This document shows positions 26,776-34,360 of a stretch of 64,000 bases of DNA, one piece after another (the first letter of the stretch is position 1; each line of letters starts with the position of its first letter). This DNA comes from Thioclava indica (lineage in GTDB: Bacteria; Pseudomonadota; Alphaproteobacteria; Rhodobacterales; Rhodobacteraceae), in the NCBI RefSeq assembly GCF_000714545.1, contig NZ_AUNB01000001.1:1-64000 (forward strand), given 5' to 3'. The translations under genes were made by a program, and so were the position numbers. The notes beneath the pieces were generated by a model. That model saw only the letters and a list, made by a program, of their open reading frames with translations, did no database searches and had not been told where the DNA came from.

Positions 26776-27381
26776 TCAGGGCTGCAGGAACGCCGCGCGG
26801 GCTGCCTCGGCCCGCGCGTGATGACCGCAACCCGGCATGTGGTCATTGACCATCCCCATCGCCTGCATAAAGGCGTAAACGGTTGTCGGGCCTACGAATT
26901 TCCAGCCATCCTTGCGCAACGCCCTGGACAGCGCCTCTGAGGCGGGTGTCTTGGCGGGCACGTCACCCGGCGCATGTTCGGGTTGCTCGGGCGCGAAAGA
27001 CCAGATCCATTTGGCAAGCGAGCCCTCGCGCGCCACCACGGCTTGCGCGCGCGCCGCGTTGTTGATGACTGCCTCGATCTTGCCGCGATGACGCACGATG
27101 CCCGCATCCCCGAGCAGGCGCAAAACGTCCGCCTCGGTGTAGCGCGCAACCTTGTTGTAATCGAACCCATCGAACGCGGCGCGGAAATTCTCGCGCTTGG
27201 CAAGGATCGTGCGCCAACTCAAGCCTGCCTGAAACCCTTCGAGACAAATCTTCTCGAACAAGCGGATATCGTCACTGACCGGATAGCCCCACTCCTCGTC
27301 GTGATAGGCGATGTAGGGCGCCCAGCCCTCACACCAGAAACACCGATCCTGCCCGTCCGGCCCGGTAAATACGCGCGACAT
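26776..27381 (-). CDS. tag: DNA-3-methyladenine glycosylase I
   Basis: A 201-residue base-excision repair enzyme that removes 3-methyladenine. RCFWCEGWAPYIAYHDEEWG and ICLEGFQAGLSW are conserved. Zinc ligands are expected from the N-terminal Cys/His and the C-terminal NDHMPGCGHH. It is convergent with the DsbC/G-like gene, with 7 bp between stops. Confidence 0.95.
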   Translation of the reverse strand: MSRVFTGPDGQDRCFWCEGWAPYIAYHDEEWGYPVSDDIRLFEKICLEGFQAGLSWRTILAKRENFRAAFDGFDYNKVARYTEADVLRLLGDAGIVRHRGKIEAVINNAARAQAVVAREGSLAKWIWSFAPEQPEHAPGDVPAKTPASEALSRALRKDGWKFVGPTTVYAFMQAMGMVNDHMPGCGHHARAEAARAAFLQP

Positions 27382-27463
27382 GTGACCCCCTGCTTTGTCC
27401 TGTCAGGTTAGCGACACAGCGCCCCCCTTACCAGCAACACCGCCTGGCGCCGCCCATATGAAA

Positions 27464-27492
27464 CGCAAAAGCGCCCCCGAATGGAGGCGCTT
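27464..27492 (-). terminator. Terminator of the rplM-rpsI operon
   Basis: AAGCGCCCCC-GAAT-GGAGGCGCTT lies 24 bp after the rpsI stop. Read on the minus strand it is followed by a T-rich run (TTTTGCGTTT). Confidence 0.8.
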
Positions 27493-27515
27493 CCGCAAAG
27501 ATATTGGCTGAAAGA

Positions 27516-28016
27516 TCAGCGCTTGGAGAACTGGAAGCTACGGCGTGCTTTGCGCTTACCGTATTTCTTACGTTCCACCACACGGCTGTCGCGCGTCAGG
27601 AAGCCTGCGGCTTTCAACGCGGCACGCAAGCTGGGTTCATACAGCTGCAACGCTTTGGAGATGCCGTGCTTGACCGCACCAGCTTGACCCGACAGGCCAC
27701 CACCGGCGACGGTGGCGTACACGTCGAACTCACCGCGAACATTGGCCACATCGAAGGGCTGGTTCACGATCAGCTGCAGCACGGGGCGTGCGAAATAAGC
27801 CGGCATCTCTTTGCCGTTCACTTCGATCTTGCCCGTACCCGGCTTGATCCAAACGCGAGCGACCGCGTCTTTACGTTTACCGGTCGCGTAGGAACGGCCC
27901 AGCGCGTCGCGCACGGGCTCACGCGGAGCGGCGGTTTCGGTGTCGGACGCCAGTGCAGCGTCAGAGCCGGATACGACCGATTTCAGGTCGTCGAGAGTCT
28001 TGATATCGTCAGACAT
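27516..28016 (-). CDS. rpsI: 30S ribosomal protein S9
   Basis: A 166-residue S9. The core [20 protein letters not shown] and the basic C-terminus [12 protein letters not shown], which reaches the P site, are diagnostic. It carries an N-terminal extension of about 35 residues relative to E. coli S9, as is usual in alphaproteobacteria. It follows rplM by two bases, the standard L13-S9 operon. Confidence 0.98.
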   Translation of the reverse strand: MSDDIKTLDDLKSVVSGSDAALASDTETAAPREPVRDALGRSYATGKRKDAVARVWIKPGTGKIEVNGKEMPAYFARPVLQLIVNQPFDVANVRGEFDVYATVAGGGLSGQAGAVKHGISKALQLYEPSLRAALKAAGFLTRDSRVVERKKYGKRKARRSFQFSKR

Positions 28017-28018
28017 GA

Positions 28019-28480
28019 TCAGCTCCGGGTGTTCTTTTTGTTCATCGACTTGACGTCGAGAACTTCAGGCTGTTGCGCTTCATGCGGATGATCGGTGCCA
28101 GCGTAAACACGCAGGTTCGACATTTGCGCACTGCCCAGACGGTTGCGCGAGATCATGCGCTCCACGGCTTTGATCACAACGCGCTCGGGATGCGCGCCCT
28201 CAAGGATCTGACGCGCGGTGCGCGATTTGATCCCGCCGGGGTGGCCGGTGTGCCAGTAGTAAGTTTTGTCTTCGCGCTTGCGACCCGTCATCTGTACCTT
28301 ATCGGCGTTGATGATGATCACATTGTCGCCCATATCCATGTGCGGCGTGAAGGTGGCTTTGTGCTTGCCACGCAGACGCATTGCGACGATCGAGGCGAGA
28401 CGGCCCAGCACGACGCCTTCAGCGTCGATGATGACCCATTTCTTTTCGATCTCCGCGGGTTTTGCGGTGTAGGTTTTCAT
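28019..28480 (-). CDS. rplM: 50S ribosomal protein L13
   Basis: A 153-residue L13. [37 protein letters not shown] and MLPRN-like ([10 protein letters not shown]) segments match the family. It is the first gene of the rplM-rpsI operon. The roughly 190 bp upstream contain an unusually AT-rich block typical of a strong promoter. Confidence 0.98.
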   Translation of the reverse strand: MKTYTAKPAEIEKKWVIIDAEGVVLGRLASIVAMRLRGKHKATFTPHMDMGDNVIIINADKVQMTGRKREDKTYYWHTGHPGGIKSRTARQILEGAHPERVVIKAVERMISRNRLGSAQMSNLRVYAGTDHPHEAQQPEVLDVKSMNKKNTRS

Positions 28481-28534
28481 TTTTAACGGCCCTTGTAGGG
28501 GTTTCTCGAATTCTGATGGCGGCTTTTCGACGAT

Positions 28535-28625
28535 TTAAGCGCATACATCAACCCCCTTTAGCGTAATTTAATTAAGCAAATACAAAGCGTTACAAAATAG
28601 GTATATAAATACCCCACCTCACCCT
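28535..28625 (-). promoter_or_regulatory. AT-rich promoter region of rplM-rpsI
   Basis: This block (about 28550-28612) is far more AT-rich than its surroundings. On the minus strand TTGTAA followed 17 bp later by ATTAAA is one possible -35/-10 pair, but other pairings exist, so the exact promoter is not resolved. No autogenous leader hairpin is obvious. Confidence 0.45.
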
Positions 28626-28637
28626 AGCCAAATTTGA

Positions 28638-28663
28638 ACTCGAGGCCCCTCAGGACCTCGAGT
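28638..28663 (-). terminator. Hairpin after the small lipoprotein gene
   Basis: ACTCGAGG and CCTCGAGT form a perfect 8-bp stem 10 bp past the lipoprotein stop. On the minus strand an AT-rich stretch follows, but no strong T-run. Confidence 0.6.
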
Positions 28664-28673
28664 CGGGGTCATC

Positions 28674-29051
28674 TTAATCGCAGGTGGTCGGCGCGCCTTT
28701 CGCAAGGATCTCTTGCCAGTTTGCACCTAGCTGCTGTCGCGCGGAAAGCGCATTGCGCGCTTCGGCACTGCCCTCGGGAACCAATTTCACGACCATAGAC
28801 TGATTGTGGTTTCCACTCCAGAAATCCGACTGTGCAGCATCGCCGATGAGAACAAATTTGTCACCGCCGCGACGGATGACCTCAATGGCAGCCGTCTTAA
28901 ACGCGACATTACGCGCTCCGTTCGGACCGCATGCAGGCGCGGCCATGGTCGAGACCTTGAACGTATCCTGTGCCATTGGCTGAATATTGGTTTGCGCACA
29001 TGCGGCGACCAACAACAGCATCACAGTCATTGTGACCGAAATGAACCTCAT
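28674..29051 (-). CDS. Small predicted lipoprotein, unknown function
   Basis: A 125-residue protein I do not recognise. The N-terminus is a lipoprotein signal with the lipobox LVAAC (Cys18). The mature part has two further Cys (PACGPNG and TTCD at the C-terminus) that could pair. The segment with IEVIRRGGDKFVLIGDAAQSD looks like a compact beta-rich domain. A perfect GGAGGAAG site precedes the ATG, which supports this start. Its composition is less GC-rich than neighbouring genes. It stands alone between terminators, so it is probably a monocistronic envelope protein. Confidence 0.75.
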   Translation of the reverse strand: MRFISVTMTVMLLLVAACAQTNIQPMAQDTFKVSTMAAPACGPNGARNVAFKTAAIEVIRRGGDKFVLIGDAAQSDFWSGNHNQSMVVKLVPEGSAEARNALSARQQLGANWQEILAKGAPTTCD

Positions 29052-29135
29052 TACTTCCTCCGTATCCAATTGAATATATTAGAAACTACCCTCTATCTTA
29101 AAAATTTGTGATCGGGCAACATCGTAACGATAACG

Positions 29136-29555
29136 TTACTTCGGCGGGATCGAATAGGTCATGCTGGCGCGCGCCACCGGACGCGTATCACCGTCTGAAA
29201 ACATCAACGCCTCGCCCACCGCCAGCACGCGTCCCAGTTTTAGCAACCGCACCCGCGCGACCAGATCGACCCCCGCGACCGGCTTGCGCATGAAGTCGAT
29301 GCTGGCATTGGTCGTCACCGCCAGCGCCACCGGGCCAAGCCGCGCAAGGATCGCCATATAGATGCCGACATCAGCCAGCGCAAAGATGTTTGGCCCCGAG
29401 ACCGTGCCGCCAGGGCGCAAGTGCCGCTCGGCCACGCAAAGGCGCACCACCAGTTCGTCCTCATCAAGCGCATCAATCGCGAAATCGCCCTTCACCTGCG
29501 GAAACGCCTGATCGAGAAACTCCGCCAGTTCCGCGCGATCCATAACCAGCCCCAT
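29136..29555 (-). CDS. PaaI-like hotdog-fold thioesterase
   Basis: A 139-residue hotdog protein with the PaaI-type GGTVSGPNIFALADVGIYMAIL helix region and FMRKPVAGVDLVARVRLLKLG strand. It probably hydrolyses acyl-CoA thioesters. The start (MGLVMDRAEL) is chosen because a GGGAAGAGAG site precedes it and upstream residues are not conserved-looking. It is divergent from an enoyl-CoA hydratase gene 59 bp away, suggesting a shared control region and related acyl-CoA substrates. Confidence 0.85.
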   Translation of the reverse strand: MGLVMDRAELAEFLDQAFPQVKGDFAIDALDEDELVVRLCVAERHLRPGGTVSGPNIFALADVGIYMAILARLGPVALAVTTNASIDFMRKPVAGVDLVARVRLLKLGRVLAVGEALMFSDGDTRPVARASMTYSIPPK

Positions 29556-29614
29556 ACTCTCTTCCCTCTCTCCCGTTGCCGTCCTAGTGTTTGCCCCAAA
29601 GAGGAGGAGATTCA

Positions 29615-30406
29615 ATGAGCGATCTGGTAATCCGGGACGACAAAGGCGCGGTGGCACATCTGACGATGAACGCGCCGGGCAGCTTGAATGCGCTATCGGA
29701 TGCGATGCTGGCGGCGCTGAAAACGCGGTTTTCTGAGCTGGCGAGCGATGACACGATCAAGGTCGTGGTGCTCAAAGGCGCGGGCAAGGCGTTTTGCGCG
29801 GGCCATGACCTGAAGGAAATGCAGCGCGGACGCGAAAGCGCCGACAAGGGCCGCGCCTATTTCGCCGATCTGTTTTTCCGCTGCGCCGAGGTGATGCAGA
29901 TGATCCCCGCCCTGCCCCAGCCGGTGATTGCGCAGGCGCATGGGATTGCCACGGCAGCGGGGTGCCAACTGGTGGCAAGCTGCGATCTGGCGGTGGCAGC
30001 CGAGGGCACGCGGTTTGGCGTGAACGGCGTCAATATCGGGCTGTTTTGTTCCACGCCAATGGTGGCGCTAAGCCGCAACGTGCCGCGCAAGGTGGCGTTT
30101 GAGATGCTCACCACCGGCGAGTTCATTGATGCTGGCCGCGCCCGCGAGGTCGGGCTGATCAACCGCATCGCGCCCCATGACGCGCTTGACGCCGAGACCG
30201 ACAAGCTGGCTGAGACCTTGGCGGCGAAACTGGGCGCGGCGGTGAAGATCGGCAAACAGGCGTTTTACGATCAGGCGAACATGGATCTCGCGCAGGCCTA
30301 TGAACACACCGCCGCCGTGATGGTCGAAAACATGCTTTGGCGCGACACCGAAGAGGGCCTGCAAGCCTTCATCGAGAAACGCAAACCCGATTGGGCCGAT
30401 AGCTAG
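29615..30406 (+). CDS. Enoyl-CoA hydratase/isomerase family protein
   Basis: A 263-residue crotonase-fold enzyme. The oxyanion-hole segments GKAFCAGHDLKEM and VIAQAHGIATAAGCQLVASCD are clear. The expected second catalytic Glu position lies in NVNIGLFCSTPMVALSR, where a Gly-Leu-Phe-Cys replaces the usual acidic residue, so it may not be a classical hydratase. A GAGGAGGAG site precedes the ATG. The substrate is unknown. Confidence 0.88.
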   Translation: MSDLVIRDDKGAVAHLTMNAPGSLNALSDAMLAALKTRFSELASDDTIKVVVLKGAGKAFCAGHDLKEMQRGRESADKGRAYFADLFFRCAEVMQMIPALPQPVIAQAHGIATAAGCQLVASCDLAVAAEGTRFGVNGVNIGLFCSTPMVALSRNVPRKVAFEMLTTGEFIDAGRAREVGLINRIAPHDALDAETDKLAETLAAKLGAAVKIGKQAFYDQANMDLAQAYEHTAAVMVENMLWRDTEEGLQAFIEKRKPDWADS

Positions 30407-30585
30407 GGCGCAGTTGAGCGCCGCTCATCTTTTTCCCCCGAATTTTTCCGATCCCGGACAGTAGCCCGCCTGCCATGCAAGCTGCTAGACAGGCCCTGCG
30501 CGTCGGTCCTTTGCGACGGAATGTCGAAATCGCACCGCGCGCGGGCGCAAAACCTGCGCACACTTGGGCATAGGAGAGAGTCGAT

Positions 30586-30894
30586 ATGGCACAGATCACC
30601 CTTGTTTATTGGCGCGACATCCCGGCCCAAATCATTGCGGGCAAGGGACGGCGCGGGGTCAAAAAGCCCCTGCCCGAGCGTTTTGAGCAGGCGATTGACC
30701 GCGCCGCGATGAAGATCGGGGCGCGTGACAGTGACAGCTATCTGGCCGAGTGGCGCAAAGTGGCTGCGGGCGAAGAGCCGGGCGATGATGCGGAGGCGGC
30801 CGAGGCAGCGCTGGCGCGTATTCTCTCGGACTATGACGACACGCGGTTGCGTGAGTTGATTGCCAATGACGGTTGGAACACCCCGTCATCGTAA
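30586..30894 (+). CDS. 'Virulence factor' domain protein (one-carbon operon)
   Basis: A 102-residue protein matching the small family named 'virulence factor'. It has VYWRDIPAQIIAGKGRRGVKKPL near the N-terminus and an acidic helix in the C-terminal half (GEEPGDDAEAAEAALARIL). No signal peptide. An AGGAGAGAG site precedes the ATG. It is 13 bp upstream of a MetF-like gene that in turn overlaps a pterin-dependent methyltransferase. This operon position suggests a role in folate/corrinoid one-carbon metabolism rather than virulence; that role is inference. Confidence 0.8.
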   Translation: MAQITLVYWRDIPAQIIAGKGRRGVKKPLPERFEQAIDRAAMKIGARDSDSYLAEWRKVAAGEEPGDDAEAAEAALARILSDYDDTRLRELIANDGWNTPSS

Positions 30895-30907
30895 GGGAGA
30901 GACGCGA

Positions 30908-31792
30908 ATGGCTTTGGTAAATTTCCGCCGAGAGGCAGCGCGCGCGCCGCGCAATGGCCAGATGGCGGCTTTGCTGGAAGGGGCCTCGATTGAGGTGATG
31001 CCGCGCACGGCTGCCAAGGTCGAGAGTTTTCGCGATCTGCTGCGCCCCGGCACCCGCGTTTATATCGCCCATATCGAGGGCACGCCGTTCGACGAGATGC
31101 TCGCCACCGCGCGCCGCCTGCATGATGAGGGGTTCGAACCGATGCCCCATTTCCCCGCCCGCATCATCCGCGACGCCGCGCAGTTGCGCGATTGGGTCGC
31201 GCGTTACACGGGTGAGGCTGGCGTCACGCAGGCGCTGATCTTGGGCGGCGGCGTCAAGCAACCCGTGGGCGATTTCCACTGCGCGATGCAACTGATCGAA
31301 ACCAGCGCATTTGACGGATTCAAGCGTCTGCACGTTGCGGGCCACCCCGAAGGCAACCGCGATATCGACCCCGCAGGTGGCGAGGCCGAGGTGATGGCCG
31401 CGCTACGTCTGAAACAGGATTTCGCCAATCGCAGCGATGCTGTGATGGCGATTGCCACGCAATTCGCGTTCGAGGCTGGCCCGATCCGCGACTGGGCCGC
31501 GCGGCTGACCGCCAATGGCATCACCATGCCGATCCATCTGGGCATTGCTGGCCCCGCCAAGCTGCAAACGCTGGTGAAATTCGCCATTGCCTGCGGCGTC
31601 GGCCCGTCGCTGAAAGTGCTGCAAAAGCGCGCCCGCGATGTGACCAAGCTGCTGCTGCCCTTTGAACCGACCGAGTTGCTGGCCGATCTGGCCGCCAACC
31701 GCCCCACCAATATCCAATCCGTGCATTTCTTTCCGCTGGGCGGTATCACCACCTCAGCCAATTGGATTGCCCAACAGAGAGACCCTGAATGA
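30908..31792 (+). CDS. Methylenetetrahydrofolate reductase-like protein
   Basis: A 294-residue TIM-barrel protein of the MetF family, expected to interconvert 5,10-methylene- and 5-methyl-tetrahydrofolate with FAD. VAGHPEGNRDI, IATQFAFEA and PIHLGIAGPAKLQTLVKFA are the family landmarks. It is divergent from the E. coli type. It lies between the small 'virulence factor' gene and a methyl-THF:corrinoid methyltransferase gene, with which it shares an ATGA overlap, so its methyl-THF is probably handed to or taken from that enzyme. Confidence 0.85.
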   Translation: MALVNFRREAARAPRNGQMAALLEGASIEVMPRTAAKVESFRDLLRPGTRVYIAHIEGTPFDEMLATARRLHDEGFEPMPHFPARIIRDAAQLRDWVARYTGEAGVTQALILGGGVKQPVGDFHCAMQLIETSAFDGFKRLHVAGHPEGNRDIDPAGGEAEVMAALRLKQDFANRSDAVMAIATQFAFEAGPIRDWAARLTANGITMPIHLGIAGPAKLQTLVKFAIACGVGPSLKVLQKRARDVTKLLLPFEPTELLADLAANRPTNIQSVHFFPLGGITTSANWIAQQRDPE

Positions 31793-32772
31793 CCCGCACC
31801 GTCCTTGAATCGAAATCCAAGACCGTCACCATCGGCTTTGACGAGCCCTTCTGCGTGATCGGCGAGCGGATCAACCCCACCGGGCGCAAAAAACTCGCCG
31901 CCGAGCTGGAGCTGGACGATTTCTCGACTGTCGAACGCGACGCGATTGAACAGGTGGCCTGCGGGGCCTCGGTGCTCGATATCAACTCGGGGGCCGTGTT
32001 CACCAACCGCATGGCGAAAGATCCCCGCTATGCCGATAACAACTTTGTCGAACCGCCCTTGATGCGTGAACTGTGCACGCGGGTGCAGGCGCTGGTCGAT
32101 GTGCCGCTGTGCATCGACAGCTCGGTTCCCGCCGCGCTTAAAGCCGGGCTTGAGGCTTGCGAGGGTCGCCCGCTGGTCAATTCCGTGACCGGTGAAGAAG
32201 AACGCCTTGAAACCGTGCTGCCGTTGATTGCGAAATACAACGTGCCGGTGGTGGCGATCTCGAACGACGATACCGGTATTTCCGACGATCCCGAGGTGCG
32301 CTTTGCGGTGGCCAAAAAGATCGTCCAGCGCGCGGCTGATTTTGGCATCAAGCCGCATGACATCGTGGTCGATCCGCTGGTGATGCCGATCGGGGCCAAG
32401 GCCACGGCGGGGCGTCAGGTGTTCGAACTTGTCGCCAAGCTGCGCGATGAGCTGGGCGTGAATACGACCTGCGGCGCGTCCAATATCTCGTTCGGTTTGC
32501 CCGGTCGGCATGGCATCAACGCCGCCTTTTTGCCGATGGCGATTGGCGCAGGGATGACCAGCGCGATCATGAACCCGGTGCGCCCGGCGGAAATGGAGGC
32601 CGTGCGCGCCGCCAATCTGCTGATGAACCACGATGATAACGGTGCCGACTGGATCCGGTTCGCGCGCATTCTTGAGGCGATGAAAGAGGGCGCGACTTTG
32701 GCCGAGGCCTCGGTGGCGGCGGGGGCCAGCACGCGCGGCGGGCGCTCGGGCCGTCGTCGCGCGCGCGTGTGA
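31789..32772 (+). CDS. Pterin-binding methyltetrahydrofolate:corrinoid methyltransferase
   Basis: A 327-residue pterin-binding TIM-barrel protein. FCVIGERINPTGRKKLAAEL and GASVLDINSG are the folate-site motifs, and SNISFGLPGRHGINAAFL matches MtgA/AcsE-type and MetH pterin domains. It would move a methyl group between methyl-THF and a corrinoid protein. The C-terminus is Arg/Gly-rich. The homocysteine-binding and cobalamin-binding parts of methionine synthase are not in the window. It could be the pterin subunit of a split methionine synthase, as reported for some roseobacters, or part of a methylamine or betaine demethylation route. Confidence 0.85.
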   Translation: MTRTVLESKSKTVTIGFDEPFCVIGERINPTGRKKLAAELELDDFSTVERDAIEQVACGASVLDINSGAVFTNRMAKDPRYADNNFVEPPLMRELCTRVQALVDVPLCIDSSVPAALKAGLEACEGRPLVNSVTGEEERLETVLPLIAKYNVPVVAISNDDTGISDDPEVRFAVAKKIVQRAADFGIKPHDIVVDPLVMPIGAKATAGRQVFELVAKLRDELGVNTTCGASNISFGLPGRHGINAAFLPMAIGAGMTSAIMNPVRPAEMEAVRAANLLMNHDDNGADWIRFARILEAMKEGATLAEASVAAGASTRGGRSGRRRARV

Positions 32773-32809
32773 TTTAGGGGGCGCGCTGTAATGGCGCGCC
32801 AATTTGTCC

Positions 32810-33955
32810 ATGCTCACCCCCACTGATCTAGCCGATCTGACAACGCTGCGACGCGCCCTGCATCACCGCCCCGAACTGTCGGGCGATGAGGGTGCGACCG
32901 CCGCGACTATAACCGAAGCGCTGCGCGCCTTCGCCCCCGCGCAGGTGATCACCGGGCTGGGCGGGCATGGCGTGGCAGCGGTCTTCAACAGCGCCACCCC
33001 CGGCCCCACGGTTCTGTTTCGCGCTGAACTCGATGCGCTGCCGATTGCCGAGACCTCCGATCTGCCTTGGGCCTCTGACATCCAAGGTAAGGGGCATCTG
33101 TGCGGCCATGACGGGCATATGGCGATGCTGCTTGGGCTGGGTCGTCTCATCTCGCGCGGCCCGCCCAAATCGGGGCGTGTCGTGTTGCTGTTCCAACCCG
33201 CCGAAGAGATCGGTTCCGGCGCGCGCGCGGTACTCAGTGATCCTGCCTTTGCCGCGATCACCCCGGATTTTGCCTTTGCGATCCATAACTTGCCGGGTCT
33301 GCCGCTGGGCCATGTCGGGCTACGCGCAGGGCTGATGAATTGCGCCTCGCTTGGGCTGGCGATCCGTCTTTCGGGCAAGACCGCCCATGCCGCGACGCCA
33401 GACACGGGCCTCTCGCCCGGCCCCGCCTTGGCGCGGCTGCTCAGCGCCCTGCCTGATTTGGCGCAGGGCGGCGCGCTGGATGACAGCTTTCGCCTGCTCA
33501 CCGTGACGCATGCCCAGCTTGGCGAGCCGACATTTGGCGTGGCACCCGGCGAAGCGCTGCTGCATGTCACGCTGCGCGCGGCGCAAGACGCTGCGCTGGC
33601 CGCGCTTGAGACGCAGGTGCGCGACCTTGCGCGGAAAGCGGCGGCGCAAGACGGGCTCGGCCTTGAGATCGAGATCGTCGAGCCCTTTGCCGCCACCCTC
33701 AACGCCCCCGAGGCGGTGAAGATCGCCCAAGACGCGCTGGCGACGCTTGGCATTCCCTGTGGTGAGGACGGCGTCCCGATGCGCGCATCCGAGGATTTCG
33801 GGCTGTTCGGGCACAGCGCCCAATCGGCCCTGCTGTGTCTTGGCGCGGGCGAAACCCATCCCGCGCTGCACAATCCCGATTACGACTTTCCCGACGATCT
33901 GATCGCAATCGGCCCCGCCATCTTCGCACAAATCGCACGCGACATTCTGGGATAA
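32810..33955 (+). CDS. M20 family amidohydrolase
   Basis: A 381-residue M20D-type metallo-amidohydrolase. The metal site CGHDGHMAML (98-107), RAELDALP (71-78) and LFQPAEEIGSGA are conserved, and the lid domain is present in the middle (ASLGLAIRLSGKTAHAATPD). Members deacylate N-acyl amino acids, indole conjugates or hippurate; the substrate is unknown. The ATG at 32810 is preferred over a TTG two codons upstream. It follows the methyltransferase gene by 37 bp and may be in the same transcript. Confidence 0.9.
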   Translation: MLTPTDLADLTTLRRALHHRPELSGDEGATAATITEALRAFAPAQVITGLGGHGVAAVFNSATPGPTVLFRAELDALPIAETSDLPWASDIQGKGHLCGHDGHMAMLLGLGRLISRGPPKSGRVVLLFQPAEEIGSGARAVLSDPAFAAITPDFAFAIHNLPGLPLGHVGLRAGLMNCASLGLAIRLSGKTAHAATPDTGLSPGPALARLLSALPDLAQGGALDDSFRLLTVTHAQLGEPTFGVAPGEALLHVTLRAAQDAALAALETQVRDLARKAAAQDGLGLEIEIVEPFAATLNAPEAVKIAQDALATLGIPCGEDGVPMRASEDFGLFGHSAQSALLCLGAGETHPALHNPDYDFPDDLIAIGPAIFAQIARDILG

Positions 33956-34360
33956 GCGCGCGGCAGTGTTGCCAGATTGTGGCCAATCCTGCCGCATTTC
34001 GCCAAATCTCACGCGCGGCCTTGCCGAAATCGTCGCGACCAAGACCCCCACCGCGACAAATCTCACGTCAATCTCGCGTTTGCGTGAAAAAACACGTTTC
34101 GATCTGCGCGACAGTCTGTTTCCGAATCCCCAGCCGAGATCACGACGATTCGCGATTTCGTGACCGTTCCGTTTCCAGATCGGGGCCAATCGCGGGATCA
34201 AGCGGAAAATGTGGCAACAATAAGGCGTGTGTGCGACCGGGGCTGGACACTATATCTGGGAGCGCCACAAAAATTTCCGATTGCAGAGCAAAGATTTACT
34301 AGGAGAACTTAATGTAATCTGCCTAGTCTGGGCACTCAAAACCTGGGAAGGCGCACTGCC
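33956..34360 (+). promoter_or_regulatory. 405-bp non-coding region upstream of the DUF2927 lipoprotein gene
   Basis: No gene is seen. It holds a direct repeat AAATCTCACG (34004-34013 and 34058-34067), an inverted repeat TCACGA-N12-TCGTGA (34140-34163), and an AT-richer end (34260-34320) with CTATAT and TTTACT stretches that probably include the promoter. I cannot assign a regulator. Confidence 0.4.

Noticed and set aside
28481-28673. tRNA or small RNA gene in the AT-rich block before rplM
   Set aside because: No cloverleaf or CCA end; the block is better explained as promoter sequence.
30407-30585. SAM or cobalamin riboswitch upstream of the one-carbon operon
   Set aside because: Only short local hairpins are visible; I could not find the conserved core of any SAM, SAH or cobalamin class.
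31204-32823. 539-codon minus-strand frame
   Set aside because: Antisense to the MetF-like and pterin-methyltransferase genes, which have clear family motifs.
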